Source: Proteromonas lacertae
Taxonomy: Eukaryota; Sar; Bigyra; Opalinata; Proteromonadidae
Assembly (NCBI GenBank): GCA_002245135.1
Contig: NGBS01000609.1
Coordinates: 1-64,000 of the forward strand
Reading direction: 5' to 3'
DNA: 64,000 nt
Shown: positions 47,467 to 62,800 of the stretch, piece after piece
Position numbering within the stretch: the stretch's first letter is position 1
How the letters are laid out: every line of letters begins with the position of its first letter
The notes under the pieces: model-generated
What the model was told of the DNA's origin: nothing
The model's database searches: none
What the model saw: only the letters and a program-made list of their open reading frames with translations
Translations under genes and position numbers: made by a program

Positions 47467-48285
47467 ATTTTGTTATAAACCAATAGAATTTTTGTAATTG
47501 TGTTATTCAAAAAAGTGAGAATAAATATAGAAGAATGATAGATATAACAACAAAATTAAAATATAGGTAATGATTATAAACTAAAAAATAATAAGTGACT
47601 TCATTCAACAAATGTATAACATACAAACACAGAGTTTAATATATCTAATTCATTACTTCCAATTAATACTTTCAATTTATCAGCAAATATGTTATAATAA
47701 CTATATCTAAAAGCAGAAATACTATATTGTGAATGTATATTTCAATTAAGGCTATAAATAATAAAAGAGTATTTAATACTTAAAATACTGATTCAATTGT
47801 AGCCATAATCATGATAACTATCTGAATAATGCAGAATGATTTAAATATTGGTTAACTATTGCTCTTAATAGTATCTTTCTAGAAAATTCTTCATTTATTA
47901 TTAAATGCTTATGGCTTAACAAATATTAAATAAGTAAATGTATTATTTCATACTTTTAATATATCAAGTAAAGATGACCATAATTCTGTAAGATAGCCAT
48001 ATTGTTAACTTTTGTTGAATATTTCCATCTATGTTACAATATGTTGTAAAATAGCTAGTATAGTGTTATATATTTAACGATATATTTATTAGCAAATTAG
48101 TAGTTTTCAATACCCAAATTTAATACATGTTTTGTATATAATTTATTATTATCTATATTACCCTATGGTGTAAAACAATTTTGAGGAATTTATTTTGTAA
48201 ATAGTGTTTGATATAATGATATTTGATTTGCTATGGAATGACATATTTTATCAAGCCCATAATTCAAACTTGTTTTCTATTTTAA
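47467..48285. other. Long AT-rich intergenic region
   Basis: About 820 bases between the divergent fucosidase and LicD-like genes. No open frame of note, no RNA gene and no repeat recognised. It should hold both promoters. Confidence 0.5.
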
Positions 48286-49204
48286 ATGATAATTAAAGAA
48301 GCATTTGTTTATTCATTAAAAAACCACAAGCATATAATTACTGTTATTATGCATACAGTTATAATAGTAGTAATAGTATATTATTCGTGGTTAAATTTCG
48401 AGAATAAATGTAATATGTCTGTAAATTTAAATGATTTACTAGAAATTACAACCTATATGTTTAACAGAAAAGGAATAGATTTTTGGATAAACTGGGGTAT
48501 ACTCTTAAAGTAATTTTAGGTGTTTTACTTGGTTATGTTCGAAATAATAATATCCTAAATGAAGATTATGATTTAGATGTGATAATAAATGGAAATGATT
48601 ATGATCGAATAATGTCTTTAAAGTCAGATTTTAAATCTTACGGTTATAGTCTTTATGGTAAAAACGATAAAATCCCTCACAACATATTAGGTAGAATGTG
48701 GCGTAAGAAGTTAGTTCGAGTGAGTGCGAGATTATATAACGATAAAAGTGGTTATTATATAGAATTCTTCGAAAATTATATAGTTCCTCCTGGTAAAGTA
48801 TAAATTTATATATACTTAAGAATTAGATAAATGAAATAAAAAGTAAATATCCTTCAGTAGAATTGCCTTCTCATATTTTCAATAACATTTCCTATGTTTG
48901 TATTGGAAGACAAAGTGAAAATCCAACAGCTACTGAAATATGTTTAGAATATGATGATATTTATCCTTTACAAAGAATTGAAGTATTTCCTCAACATTTT
49001 GACTTATTAGCTCCAAATAAGATAGAAAATGTATTAAAAGAAGAATATGGTGAGAATTATATGATTCCCGTATTGAAAGGATATAAAGCTTTAGTTTGTT
49101 ATACAGATCCTTTAAATGTGTCTTTATTGTTGAGTTTTTTATATTTATTATATGTGCTATATAATGTAAAGTGTAGATTTAGAGTAAGAAAACTAAAAGA
49201 ATAA
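48286..49204 (+). CDS. LicD/fukutin-like membrane protein
   Basis: Exons 48286-48496, 48520-48797 and 48827-49204, separated by introns of only 23 and 29 bases, give 288 residues. An N-terminal membrane anchor (IITVIMHTVIIVVIVYY) makes it a type II protein. The family signature crosses the first intron: NW|GVLLGYVRNNNIL followed by NEDYDLDVII, the nucleotidyltransferase-like G...G...R and DxD-type motifs of LicD and fukutin proteins. These transfer phosphorylated groups such as phosphocholine or ribitol phosphate to glycans. A second hydrophobic stretch near the C-terminus (LLLSFLYLLYVLYNV) is unusual for the family. A Golgi glycan-modifying role is inferred. Confidence 0.85.
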
Positions 49205-49287
49205 TTTTTGTTAGAATTATTGGGTATTTGATTAATACAATTCATAATAATAATAATATATATACATATATTTATAAATTCAATTAC

Positions 49288-52200
49288 TTATTCTAAATCA
49301 TCATTATCATCATCTTCTTCTTCTTCTTCAACTTCTCCTTCTTCATGAGCTATCTCTTTAAAACTTCTCATTAATTCATCATTCTCTTTCATAATTCCAT
49401 CAATACTTGTTTCAGATGAAGAAGTGGATGATGAACCATTATTATCATTATCAATTACATTCATTAGTATTGGATCAGATAAACAATCATCTATTATTTT
49501 ATCCAATATCTCATCAGCTATTTCACTTTCAAAATTCTCTATTGAAGTATTTATATTATCATTGAAATCTTGTTGAATTGACATTAATAAAGGAGATATA
49601 TTACCTATTGAATATGAATCAATTCTATTTATTCTATTTGTAATCCATTGGCATATTTGAAATGGTTCATTTCGATTAATATTTTCACTTAATGCAAAAT
49701 TAACTCCTGTTGTTATTTGGTTGAATAAATCATATACTAAATCACAGTATACATTCAATTCCATGCATTTTATATCTTCTTCATATGCTTTTTCACCATA
49801 AAATAACTCTTTTACATCTTCTATACTATAATATTTAGTTAATAATAATATTAAAGTGACAAATGTTTGTTTACTAAGTACAATTGCTAAATAATTATTT
49901 GAAGGAACAAGTTCTAGTTTACAGATGGAAATTAATTCATTGATAGCTGATAGATTCTCAGTTAATTTAGTGATTTCTTTCTCTAAGTCTCTTTTAGTCT
50001 TTTTTGCTTCAAACATTGCATCTAATGCATACTTATTTGGACTATTTTTTATCTCTTCGATTTTATCAGACAATTCTAATAATTCTTTCCTTTTTTGATT
50101 TAAGTCATTATTCACTATTTCTGATTGTGATTTTATTTCTTTTAATTTATCTAATAATTCACCTGCTTCTTCATAAAGTGGTTTTATTAATTCTCTTTTT
50201 GATATTACATCATGAAGTATTAATTCTTTTTCATTTTTAAGACTTTCAATTTGGCTCTTTAATTCTGCTTCAGCGTTTGGATTAGTTGACCATTCTACTA
50301 ATTGAGATAATTCAATTTCAAAATCTTTTTCTAATTCTTTCAATTGATACATCTCATTCTCTTCTGATTCTAATTTATCTTTTTCATAATCACATTTTAA
50401 ACTGATCATTTGTTTCTGTGTATTACATTCTTCTATTTGGGCCATTAAATTACCATTTTCTTCGACTAGCTTATACCTTTGATTTGATTCATCCTCAAAA
50501 TCTTCAATTGTCTTTGCTAATTCTTCATTACTATTGATCTGTTCTTTTAATACTTTTATTTGATTATCTATTGCCATAATTCTCATTTTCACTTCATCTT
50601 TTTCATCAATATAAAGATATGTTAGTATTGGATATTCTTCATAGGATACTTCATCATTATAACTTATATTATTATCAATTATAAATGATCCAACACCTAT
50701 TTCATTGTTATTATCACTAAAGCTTGATTCTGGTTTGAATGATTGTAATTGTTGTTGTAATTTTGTTATGGTATTAATTTTCATTTTCATTTCCAATTCT
50801 AATCCATTTATATCGTTAATCTTTTCTTCTATTTCTAATTTATCATTTGCAATAATTACATCTTTATTCTGTAACTGCTCATGTAATAGTTTTACTTCAT
50901 TTCTCAACTTCTTTTTCTCATAATCAATTTCTTTATTATTTTCTTCATTTTCTTCTTCTTCTTCTTCTAATGATGAATCTATTTTATCTCTCAAACTATT
51001 TACTGTATTCTCCAATTCTTGTATCTTTGCATTCTTTATTATCATATCTTTTTCTATTTGTTTTTTCTTATTTTCTATATCTTCTAATAAGGATTTGGTT
51101 GCTTGATACATTTGATTCATTTTATCATATTTATTTTGTATTTCATTTATTTTACCATTTAATACCTCATTTTCTTCTTTTAATAACTTTATATTTTCTG
51201 GATTATCTTCTTTTTCTTCTTCTTCAGATGAATCAAAATCATCTCTCATACTTCTAACACTTGTTAATTGTTTCAATAGTTCATTCTTTCCTTCAGATAA
51301 AACATTAATTTCAGTTTCATATTCAGATACTTTTCTCTTTAAATCAAAGTTCTGTGATCTTAAATCAGATATTTTATTATTCAATTTATTGATTTCTGTT
51401 GGATAATCAACTCGAGGTGATATATCTTCATCATTTTCATTTTCATTATTATTGAAAATATATTCGTTATTAATATTGTCGTTACTAATATCAGAATCTT
51501 CAGTTAAATGTTTAATCATCTCTTTTTGATGTTCAATAGTTTTATTCAATTCAATAATTTCATTGTTTAATATAGACTTTTCATTTTCACTATTTCTTCG
51601 GATATCTTTGATTTTTTGTTGTAATGAATATTTCTCTTGATTTAAAGCATTTTGATCTGATTGTAAATAGAATAATTCTTCACTTATTGTAGTATTTTCA
51701 TCTTTTAACTCTTTTATTATTTTATTTAATCTATTAATTTCTTCTTGATCTTTCTTTACTATTTCTTCATTCTCTTCTTCTTCTTTTGTTTTTTCTATTT
51801 TATTATTAATTGTTATTGGATTTGTCATTTCTTCTATTGTTTTAACTAAATCTTCTTTCTCTTTTTCTAATTGTTCATTAGTTTCTTGTATTTCATTCAA
51901 ATTGTGTTTCATTTTATCCAACTCCTCTTGTTTAGATAATAATTGCAAATTCAACTCATTTACTTCACTTTCATTCTCATTATTATTGTTTGAATTATTA
52001 TTTGTTTCTATTTTAATTTGATGGTTTAAATCATCAATTTGTGATTTTAATCGATTATTTTCATTCTCCAATCTTTGAATTACCAACTCATTTTCATGTG
52101 ATTTATTCTCTAATTCTTCCATTTTTCTACTGTAATTATCTTGTAGATTCTTCATTTCATTCACATTCTTCTCAGATTGTTGTAATAATGAATTAATTTG

Positions 52201-53846
52201 AGTTGTTTTCTGCTTATTTGCATTGTCTAATTTTATCACTTTCTTCTTCAATTCTTCATTTTCATTACATAAATACTCTATTTCACTTTGTTTATCACTT
52301 AATTTGGCTGTTAATTCATTAATTCTATTCTCACTGATGGTTAAAACTACACTATTATCTGGATTTTGTTCAATGGATTGGTTTAATAATATACTTAATT
52401 GTTCATCATTTTTCATTTGTTCATTTTTATATTTTGAATTTTCTTCTTTTAATTTTTCAATTGTTTTTTCCTTTCATTTCATTCTGTTGTTCTAATAATT
52501 CAATTTCTTCAATTTTACTATTTAATTCAGATTCTAATCCTTGTAATAGATTTGTGTCATCATTCATTATGTTTCAATTCAGAGATTTGCTTTGTTCAAA
52601 TCATTTATTAACTCATCGGATTGTTTTTGTACACTTTTAAATGATTCAATTGTATTATTGATCTCATCATTCTTCATTTCTATCTCTTTTTTCAATTCAT
52701 TTATTATTTTATCCTTTTCTCTTACTATTTCTATATCTTCAACATCTTGTTTTAAGTCTCTAGTTGATGTTTTATATTCTGTTTCATAGGTTTCGAGTTT
52801 ATTTTGAAGGATATTTAATTTACTTTCTTGAGACATTATTTCTTTAATGAAATCATCATTCTTTTTGTTTAGTTTGTCAAGCTCATCCTCAAGCTTTTCA
52901 TTTTTGAGTTTTAATTCTTCTTTTTCTTTCTCTATATTATCATTTTCTTCTTTTATTTGTTGTATTTCTTTATTTAATTTGTCAAGCTTTTCTTCAAGCT
53001 CTTGCTTGTTCTGTTTCAATTCATTCTTCTCATTTTCTTTAATTTCTATCGTTTTTGTAGATTCATTCGACTCATTGGTTAGTGTCTCAAGCTTCCTTTC
53101 TAGCATTTCCCATTCTGGTTCAATCTCTTCTTTCTTATTCTCTAAATCTTCTTTTTCTTTTCTTATTTTCTCGAGCTCATTCTCAAGCTTTTCAATTTTT
53201 AATTTCATTTCTTCCTTTTCATTTTCATTTTCCTTTTTCAATTGTTCAATTACTTTCTGTGATTTCACAATCTCTTCATCTTTTCTTCCAACAGTACTTT
53301 CTAATTCATTCATTTTCTTCATCATCTCGTTATAACCATCATATCTTTCATTTGATTGGTTGATTTGTTGGTGTAAACTATCAATTTCCTCCTTTAATCC
53401 CTTTAATTGTATCTTCATTATCTTTAATTCTATTTTTTAAATTCTCAATAATTCTCTGTTTAGTTTCAATATTCATTGACATTTCACTATTTTCCATTGC
53501 AGTTTTTAGATAATTGATTTTCTAACTCACTTATTCTATCATTATATTCCTTAATTAATTCATTTCTTTCTGATTTTATATCATCATATTTATTGTTTAT
53601 ATCATTATAACATCCTATTTGTTGTTTAAGTGCTGAATTTTCACTGGAAAGTAAATTCATTTCACTTTGTAAAGTATTAATCTCCATTTCTGATTCTTTT
53701 ATCTTCTCTTTCAATTCTTTATTTTCATTTTCCATTTCATTTATTCTATTCTTTAATTCATCAATTTCTTTTTCTCTTAGTTTGATTGTTTCATCATAAT
53801 CAATTTCTACAACATCTTCACTATCTTCTTCTTCTTCACTTCCCTC

Positions 53847-53880
<34 letters not shown>

Positions 53881-56800
53881 GATTGTAATTCATTCAATCT
53901 CAATTTCAATTCTTTAATCTCCTCTTCTTTCATTATCAATTTATTCTCTAATTCGGTTTGAGTTTTAACTAATTCATCAACTATTGATTTAATATCATTA
54001 TTATTATCATCATCAGGTGTTGTCTTATTATCAATTAATCCACTTATCTCTTTCTCCTTCTCTACAATCTCTTTCTCTAATGACTGAATCTTATCATTCA
54101 ATTTCTTAATATCACTTTCTTTTTGTAGTAATAGACTATCATTCTCATTAACTTTACTCTTTAATTCATCTATTATTTCATCTTTCTCTTTAATTGTTTC
54201 ATCATATTGTATTTTATATCCTTCTACTTCACTGGCTCTTTGATTTATAGTATCAGATGCCTTCTTTATTATGTCAGTCATACTATCTCTCTCATCTTTT
54301 GCTGATCGATATAATGTCAATAATTCATCATATAATCTTTGTTGTTTTTGAATTTCAACGAAATCTCGTTGATGAGCATCTTCTGCTTCAGATATCTTTT
54401 GATTTAATTCATTGATTTGGTTATGTAAAGATTCAATTTCATGTTGTTGTGATTGTATACTTTTATTCAATTCATTTTTATTATTACCTCTATTTTCTTC
54501 ACCTTCTTCTTCTTCTTCTTCTTCATTCCACTCATAATGTGATAAACTCAAATCGTTTGATGATGATAATTGAATGCATTGTTTCTGTAGTTCCTTTATT
54601 TGATTTGATTTCTCACATATCATTTGATTGGAATTATTTAACGCTTTTAACATTTCACTTACTCTTTCTTCATATTGAGTTAGTAATAGATTAATATTGT
54701 CTTTTTCGGATATTATTCTATTATAATTGACAGTTAATTCTTCATTTTCATTTTCCAATTCTTTTATTCTGTCTTTTAATACTTCATTATCTTCTTCTAA
54801 TTCATTCACTCTTTCATTATTATTATCATTAATATTAAAAGATGAATTTGGATTAGTGATATGATTCAATAACTCCTCCAAAGTGGCTGATTTCCTGTTT
54901 AATTCTTTATTTAATTCATTTATTCTATTCTCATATTCTTCTTTCATCATTTCAATCTCTTCTTCTTCTTCATTATTATTATTATTATCAAAAGATATAT
55001 TTTTATTTTCCATCTCTCTTTCTAACATTTCCACTTGTGATTTCAATTCTTCATTGGTCTTTGTTAATATTTCATTATTACTATTTAACTCATTTATTTT
55101 GTCACTTAATTCAGTGATAGTATCACATTGTTTATCATTATCATTTCTACATATACTATATGATTCCTGTAGATCATTTAATGATGATTGTAATGATTTA
55201 TTTCTATTATTGGCTAGTTCTAATTCAGTCTCTAGTTTGGTTACTTTGCTATCTAATTCATCTATTTGTCTTTCATAATCATCAATTGCTAGTTGAGAGA
55301 TTGATTCATTATTATTACGATTATTACTTTGTAATTCTTTTATTTGTTGTTTTAATTCATTATTTTCTTTTTCTAAATCTGAAGTGTTGTTCGGATTAGA
55401 TTTAATCTCACTTATTCTACTAAACAACATATCAAATGCACTTGATTTTATCTCCAATTGTTTATTCAATTCATCACATTTCAATTGAAGTGATTTAGTC
55501 TCATCATTCTTCTCATTCAATTTTTCATTTAACAGTTTCATTTCTCCTTCTATTTCATTATTATTTGTGGAAGTATTTGTGGAAGTATATTCATCTAAAT
55601 GTGTTATTTCATTGCTATTATAAACACTCAATTGTCTTTCCAATAACACTTTCTCAGCAATCACTTGATTCAATTCATTCTTTATACTTTCAATTTCATT
55701 TCTATACTCTTCCTTATTTTTTGTTAATAATATTTCATATTGTTGGATATTCTTATTTAATTCATTAATTTCTTTATCTTTTTTACTTATAGATTCTATT
55801 AAATCATCATTTGTTTGCTTTTCTTGACTGATTGTATAGTTTAATGTATTGATAGCTGATTGTTTTGTTATTACATCTGATTCAAGGGTATTTATTTTAG
55901 ATTTATATTCATCATCTGTGTTGGAAGATTCTAAGATTTGAATTTTCTTTTTTAACTTCTCATTCTCTTGATGAATATTATCAATCATTATATTTTTACT
56001 ATTGATTTCATCTTCAAGAATTGTTATTTTACCTTCATATTTACTTTCAACAATCTGTTGGTTTGGTATTTCAGATTCATATTCAGTTATATTGTTTCTT
56101 AATTCAATTATTTGATTATCTCTATCAACTATATCTTGTTCAAGTTTAGAATTCTGCGATTGTAATTCGTCTATTCGTACTAATAACGACTTGTTTTCTA
56201 TATCTAATTTATCATATTTTGTATCAATTTCCATTATTTTATCATTCGCTTCATTTAATTGGATAGTCAATAAATTGATTTTTGTACAAGCCTGGGCTTG
56301 ATCTAATATTTCATTATTTTGATCAATCGATGTTGAGGTTGAAATCATTGAAGCATTTGTATTATTATTAAAATATGAAATAATAATATTTAAATTCTTT
56401 CTAATATTATCCATCAATTTCTGGATACTATCTATTACATTCTCTTTATTACTATTTATATTTATTATTTTACTCTTTATATCATCAGGTAAGTTATTAA
56501 ATTCATTAAATGATTCAATTATTGACTGTAAAGTAACTCGATAACTCTCTTGATCTTCTTGCAGGCATTCTAATTCACTTTGAAGTATAACAATTCTTGA
56601 ATCTAATTCTTCACTTATTTCAAATGATATTGTATCATCATAAATAGAGAGAATTGGATAATTTAAAAGTGTTAATTTTTGATATGATAAATCGAATGAA
56701 TCGTTACTTTCTCCTTCATCTCTTCTATTACGGATTGGTGTGATTAGAACATCTTCATTTTCATGGTTTATTATGGTAATTATATCTTTATTATTGACTA

Positions 56801-59358
56801 TTGCTAAACTCTTATCTTTTAGGAGTGATTCTAATTCTTCATTCTTCATAACCATTTCTTTAATTTTTTCATCTTTTTCTTTCATTTTCTTATCATTTTG
56901 TTGTTTTATTTCATTTATTTCATTCTCTAATTCATTATATTGTATTTGTATCTCTTCATATTTATCATTTATTATCTTATTATCATCTAATGATTTTCTC
57001 AATTGTTTGAGTAAGGTTTGAGTTCTTTCAGGTGAACCTACGTTCTTTGTAACGGCTACATCATGCAAATGTGAAATTTCTGCTTCCATTGTGGAGATTT
57101 GTAGTTGCAATTGATTAACTACATCATCTTTATCGTGAATTGAAGATTGTAATAGCTGAATACTCTTCTTTTGGTCTTTTATTAAGGATTTATTACCTTC
57201 ATTCTGCTTAATATAGTCATTATATTCATTCTTTAATATTCCATAAGATTCTTGAAGATCACTATATTGGGACTGAATTCGAGCTTGATTGGCTTGAAGT
57301 CGTTTCACATCCAAGTTTTGCTTGTTTATTAATTCCTCAAACTTTGATCGATCAATAGATATACGATTATATTGAGTTTGAAGTGTTTTATACTCTTCAT
57401 CTTTCATTTCTAACATTTGCTTCGCCTCATTTATCTCATTTTCTAAATCTTGCTTATTACTCTCATAATCACCTATCGAATCTTTAAGCTGGTCTAATTC
57501 ATTGTCTTTTAATTCATTCTCTTTATTAATTCTAGAAATTTGTTCAGTTAATTGTTGATTTTCTAACTCTACATTCTTCATATTTTTATTAATCTCTTCA
57601 TTCCTTTGTTCTTCTTCAGATAATTGGTTTTGTAACGCTTTCACTAACTCATGATATTCTTCTTCTTTATTTTGAGACTCTTTTACACTTTGTTTCATTT
57701 TATTTAACTCATTTTCTAACTTCTTTATCTTATTCTGATAGGTTGATTTATTATCCATTAATTGAGAATTATAATTGTGTTTTTGAACTTCAATTTCATT
57801 CTCTAAGCTGTGATTGGTTAGTTTTAATTGCTTTATAGTCGTTTCATATTCTTCATTCTGTAATTGCAATTCTTTCATTGCATTTTTATAAGCAATTTCC
57901 ATCTTCGATATTTCATTATTTAAACTCTTTTTATTATTCTCTTCTAGCTCTTTCTTTTCAATTTCAAATTTCTCTTTTATCTCATTTATATTCCTATCTG
58001 AATCTGATTTTATCTTATCTAATTCGTAATGCAAATCTTTATTTTCATCACAAACAATCTTATAATCATTTTCCACCTTACTGCACATTTGTTGTTGAGA
58101 TAATAATTTCTGTTGTAATTGGGTAAAATTTTCTTTCTTTATGTTATACTTTTCTATCAATTTTTCATGTTCTGAGACTAAATCATTATAATTATCTTTT
58201 AATATATTAAACTTCTTTTTAAACTCTTTATTTTGAGTATGAGTTTTTTGGCTATTTTCATATAATTCTTGTTTTTCTTTGTCTATTTTATTCATCTGTT
58301 TTGTAAGTTCAATTATTTGTTTATTGTAGTCTGATGTTGTTTCAATTCTTTGGTTTTTAGTTTTGATTTCTTCTTCTAGTGATTGTAACTTTGTCTGTAA
58401 ATCGTTGTTCAGATTCATAACATCATTGTATTTGTTCAATAAGTCCTTCTATATATATATTAATATATATATATATATATATATATACATTATTCTTATT
58501 ATTTTTTCTCAATTCAGCTATTTCACTAGTTAGTGTGTCTATTAATGAATCTGTTCTCATATCAATAAATGGATTCTATAACAAAATATAATAACAAAAA
58601 TAACTTATAAAAAAAAAATATATATAAGTAAAATAAAAAATAGATTTATATATATATACATTTATTGAAGTTTCTTGCATTACTGATCTTATTGTTTCTA
58701 CCAACACTTCAAAACATTGTTTATAATAATTCTGATAAGTATTTATCTGTCTATTCTCAGTCTGTAATGTAATTACTTCATCTCTTACGAGATTTATCAC
58801 TTTCATTATATTATCTTCACTCATTTTGAACATATTTCTGTTGGTTTGAATAAAGTCATAAATAAGATTCGATACAATGAATTCTACGACTTTGTTAGAT
58901 TTGAATTTGTCTTCATCTTCTTCTGCCATTAAAAAACTGATTCTACTTCTGATATTTCTTAAAATCTCTGCTAAATTCACATCCCCATATGTCGTAGAAA
59001 AACTCTTTATTTCTGGACTTCTACAAGTTAAGCATTGCTCAATTTTGTGTAAACTTTTCAACAGTACTATCACACACTCTCGATTCTCATATAAACTACT
59101 ACTACTATCTTTAAATAAAGTACGACTGATGTTGCTATCATTCGCACGACTTAGCAGTGATGAGTTCTGAGCTTTGGATGCAAACTTTGAAGTAAATGAG
59201 CTTTTTGACACAGAAGATTGGTTGTTATACAAAGATTTACCAGGTGATGACATTCTTGACAATGGAGCGCTTGGACTTCGATTCTTTAAAACTATTTTTG
59301 GAGAAGTAGAAGAGAAAGAACTTAATTGATTTACAGAATACACTTTAGATTGGTTCAT
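49288..59358 (-). CDS. Giant coiled-coil protein (golgin/centrosomal-like)
   Basis: About 3,300 codons. The first exon (59358 to about 58663) encodes a serine-rich head (SPSAPLSRMSSPGKSLY) and a non-coiled helical domain of about 150 residues (EILRNIRSRISFLMAEEDED). A small exon (NPFIDMRTDSLIDTL) follows between introns with long TA runs, and then an almost unbroken coiled coil from 58439. Acidic low-complexity linkers (EEEEEGEEN, runs of N) interrupt it; the tail is acidic (EGEVEEEEEDDDND). Frame breaks occur at about 53415-53520 and 52440-52600, although coiled-coil sequence continues through both in another frame. Golgi tethering or centrosomal scaffolding is plausible for such proteins but nothing here decides between them. 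Confidence 0.75.
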
Positions 59359-59864
59359 TCTATTATTTTATAGAAAATTTATTTTGTTTATACCTCAAGA
59401 TGTTTATTTACTTTCTCTAATTACAAATATAAAATGATTAAAATTTAAAAATGGCTTGATTGATTCAAGTCTTTCAAAAATGATTTTGTTGATTTTTTCA
59501 TAGAATATATAGTAAATTCAGCAATACCATCGATTTTCGAAGTATTTCATTTGAATTATATGAATAGACGAAATAACTAATAGAAAAGTATAAGTGAAGT
59601 CTCTTTAGTTGTAGAAGATGAATGTGATATTGAAATGATAAAGATCATATGTAAATGTGATAAAAAGAAATAAGAGTTTTAAATGTGTAGAGGATCCCTC
59701 ATTTATGTTAGATTGTTATAACTCGAATATGAGTTGATTTAGAAAATATAATCTTTATCAAGTAATGATATTTGAAAGATAACTTATTTTTGTTAGATTG
59801 TTGTTTTTTTTTTCAGATGGTGGCTGTTTAACATCATTTGGTGAAGATGGTAGTTGTATATTTT
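59359..59864. repeat. Spacer between coiled-coil gene and CR copy C
   Basis: No gene. Nearly identical to 39008-39441, as part of a direct duplication that begins inside the coiled-coil gene at 59222 and runs on into the CR gene. It includes the promoter of the coiled-coil gene, so a promoter copy also lies beside the virus-like element. Confidence 0.8.
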
Positions 59865-62800
59865 TTAGAATAAAATCCTTTCATACACTTCTTGCTCGAA
59901 TTCTGATAAATAATACTTTAAATCAATTTTATCTTCTGATATTTCTATATTCTGTTTAACTGGTTTATAAGTTATTGGATCTAGTATTGGCTTTAAATGA
60001 GATATAAACCTATTCTCTACTTTTAATTGTTTAGAAGTTTTGCCTTTTGAAGAAACAAATATATAATGAAAATTTAACCATTTCATTTTCATTGACAGTT
60101 GAATAATACATTCATCAATTATTTCATTACATTCTCTTTTTGCTTTGCTTGGATCATTTATAATATGAATAAAACAGTTATTCATCAAATAAATCATTTC
60201 TCTATTCTCAACAGTTGCTAAATGAACTAAATACACACCTTTCATTTTAGTAGAATATATATCAACATTGAATAATTCTTTAAAAGTGTCAAATTCATTA
60301 TCATCATCTATTCTTTCTATTATTGTATTATTTTTATATTTTAATTTTTCTCCATTATATAAGCAGTTGTAAAATATTAGTTCTTCAAATAGTAATTGAA
60401 ATAATTGATGATCTTTTTTATTATAAATACTCCTAAAAATCTCTTGAATATCATTAATATCAGCTTTTTCAGCTTTGTGTTTTATGTTATCATAAATATA
60501 ATCAAATACTTCATCAGATATAAACTCCATTTCATATTCATTGATTCTATCATAATATTTGATTTTATTCACTTCATCTTTATATGGTATAGAATATTTC
60601 ACTATATAATGACATAATGTACTATCAAATCTTTCTGATTTATAATTAGATATTTTATCATTATAAGACTCACTTGGAAATAGATATTTCATTAAAAATT
60701 CCATATATCCAATACCTCCAATTATTCTCTTAATACCTATTGAGTATAACTCATCCCAATAATCTCTACCATAACATACATCATATATTGCTGCATAATA
60801 GATATGTCTTGGAACATTTCCATATTTACTATTGAATCCATTTATATATATTGAATATGTCAGTTTAGTTGGTAAACATTTTTCTTCCCATTCCTTTATT
60901 TCATCATTACTAAATACATCCATATAATAAAAGAATTTATTAGGATTATTTTTCTTAAAATTTTCATAATTCTTATAATCTGGTGAAGTAACATATAATA
61001 TAATTGATGTTTTTGAATTTCTTTTGTGAAGGTTATATGAATCTGATATAGCTATTTCACATTTATTAGAATGATTAACTTCATTTACATTTTCTCCAAT
61101 TAATCGATATTTATTGGAAATATTATTATTGGCATTTTTAATTACTAATGCTTCAATTTTCAATCCAAGTGTATCTTCTATTAATTCCTCTGATTCTATC
61201 ATTTTAATTTTATCTTCATCCTGTTCATTCTTCATTCTTTCAATTCTTTTATTCAATTCAATGATCTTCATCAATATGAATATTATAAAAGAGGTTTTAC
61301 CACATCCTGGATTGCCTCTTAATAGAATATTGATAATTCTTGATATATTTTCTTTTAAGATTTTTCTTTTCAAAATTTTATCTTTCAAATCTTGTAAAAA
61401 GATTTCATAATCTGTATTACCATCATATTCTCTGATCTTAACATTTTGATCATCTTCATTTAAACATTCATTCAAGATATTTATTATTAAATTACTACAT
61501 TCTTTTTTTCGATAAATTAATAAGTTCTTCAATTTAACAAATAATATGATATATTTCAATTCATTCCAGATTTCTTTATAAACTTTTCGAATATACACTC
61601 TCTTTGTAGGATATTGATATGTTTCACATCCAATACTTATTGTATTATCATCATTTAGAATCACTGGATTTTCAAATATTCGACATAAATCATTTGTTTC
61701 TATTATCATTATATTTATATTTATATACTTGTGCAAGTTAAACAATAATCTGTTATATTACATTTCAATTTATTTAATGAATTATATGATGATATTAACT
61801 TTAATTTATAATCTTCACTAATAACAGCAGGTGATTCAATAAACTCTTTCAAGTGTTTTACTTCTTTATTTTCATCCAATTTTATATTTTCATTCACTTT
61901 CTTCCATTCATTTTTTATATATTTCATTAATTCTTTAATATCTTTATTTAACTCAAATTCATTATTACATTCATTTAATCTTTTTATTATATTATCATAT
62001 CTAATTATTGTATCTTTTAATAAACTTTCGTTATTAACATTATTTCTTTGATTAAAAACAATATCGTTGTTAAATTCATTAATCATTTCTCTAATATCTT
62101 TTTCAGGATTAATTTCATTTTTCAAAGGTTCTTTTATAAGTAAATTGGAATTTTCTTTTGGTGTTAATCTGAATGTTGTATTTGCTGTATATCTTTTCAT
62201 TTCTTTTTTAGCATCCATTTTACTTTTATCTTTATTATTGAAGTATCTATTTAAAATTTCTATTTCTATTTCTTTTGATGTAAACTTTATTCTTTCAGGA
62301 ATTATATCGATTCTATCAGTATCATATACGTAAAATCTTTCATTGTATGATGATGGTATGTATGATGTTAAAATATCTCTATCTGGATCAAATGTGAAGT
62401 TATTAACTTCACATTTTATTTCATACAGCTTATCCTCGCAGTAATTGATTTCTTCTTGTGTGAAAGGCAATAAATAGAATTGTATTGGACATCTTTTGTA
62501 TCTCATTTCTTTATACTTATCTGCATTGGGTGAAGATATCATTATCAATATCTCATAATTGTTGAAATCATCTTCTTTAATTTCACAATTATCACTAATT
62601 ACTATTGTTTTCCTGTTTGTATATGGCATATCTCTTGTTAGTTTATATTCTGTTCCATAAGCTTTTCGAAATAATTGCAACTTTTCTTCACCTTCAGATT
62701 TACTAACTATAACAACATTATATTCCTTAAAATCCTCATCTATATTCAAACAATAGCCAAGAAAATAGCAGAATGTTGTCTTACCTATTCCCCTGTTGCC

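Noticed and set aside
50004-53363. Plus-strand ORFs opposite the coiled-coil gene
   Set aside because: They are serine/leucine/phenylalanine-rich mirror images of the coiled-coil codons, with no independent support.
53855-53880. ATT trinucleotide run in the coiled-coil gene as a functional repeat
   Set aside because: It encodes a simple asparagine run (N x 10), as in other places of this AT-rich genome.
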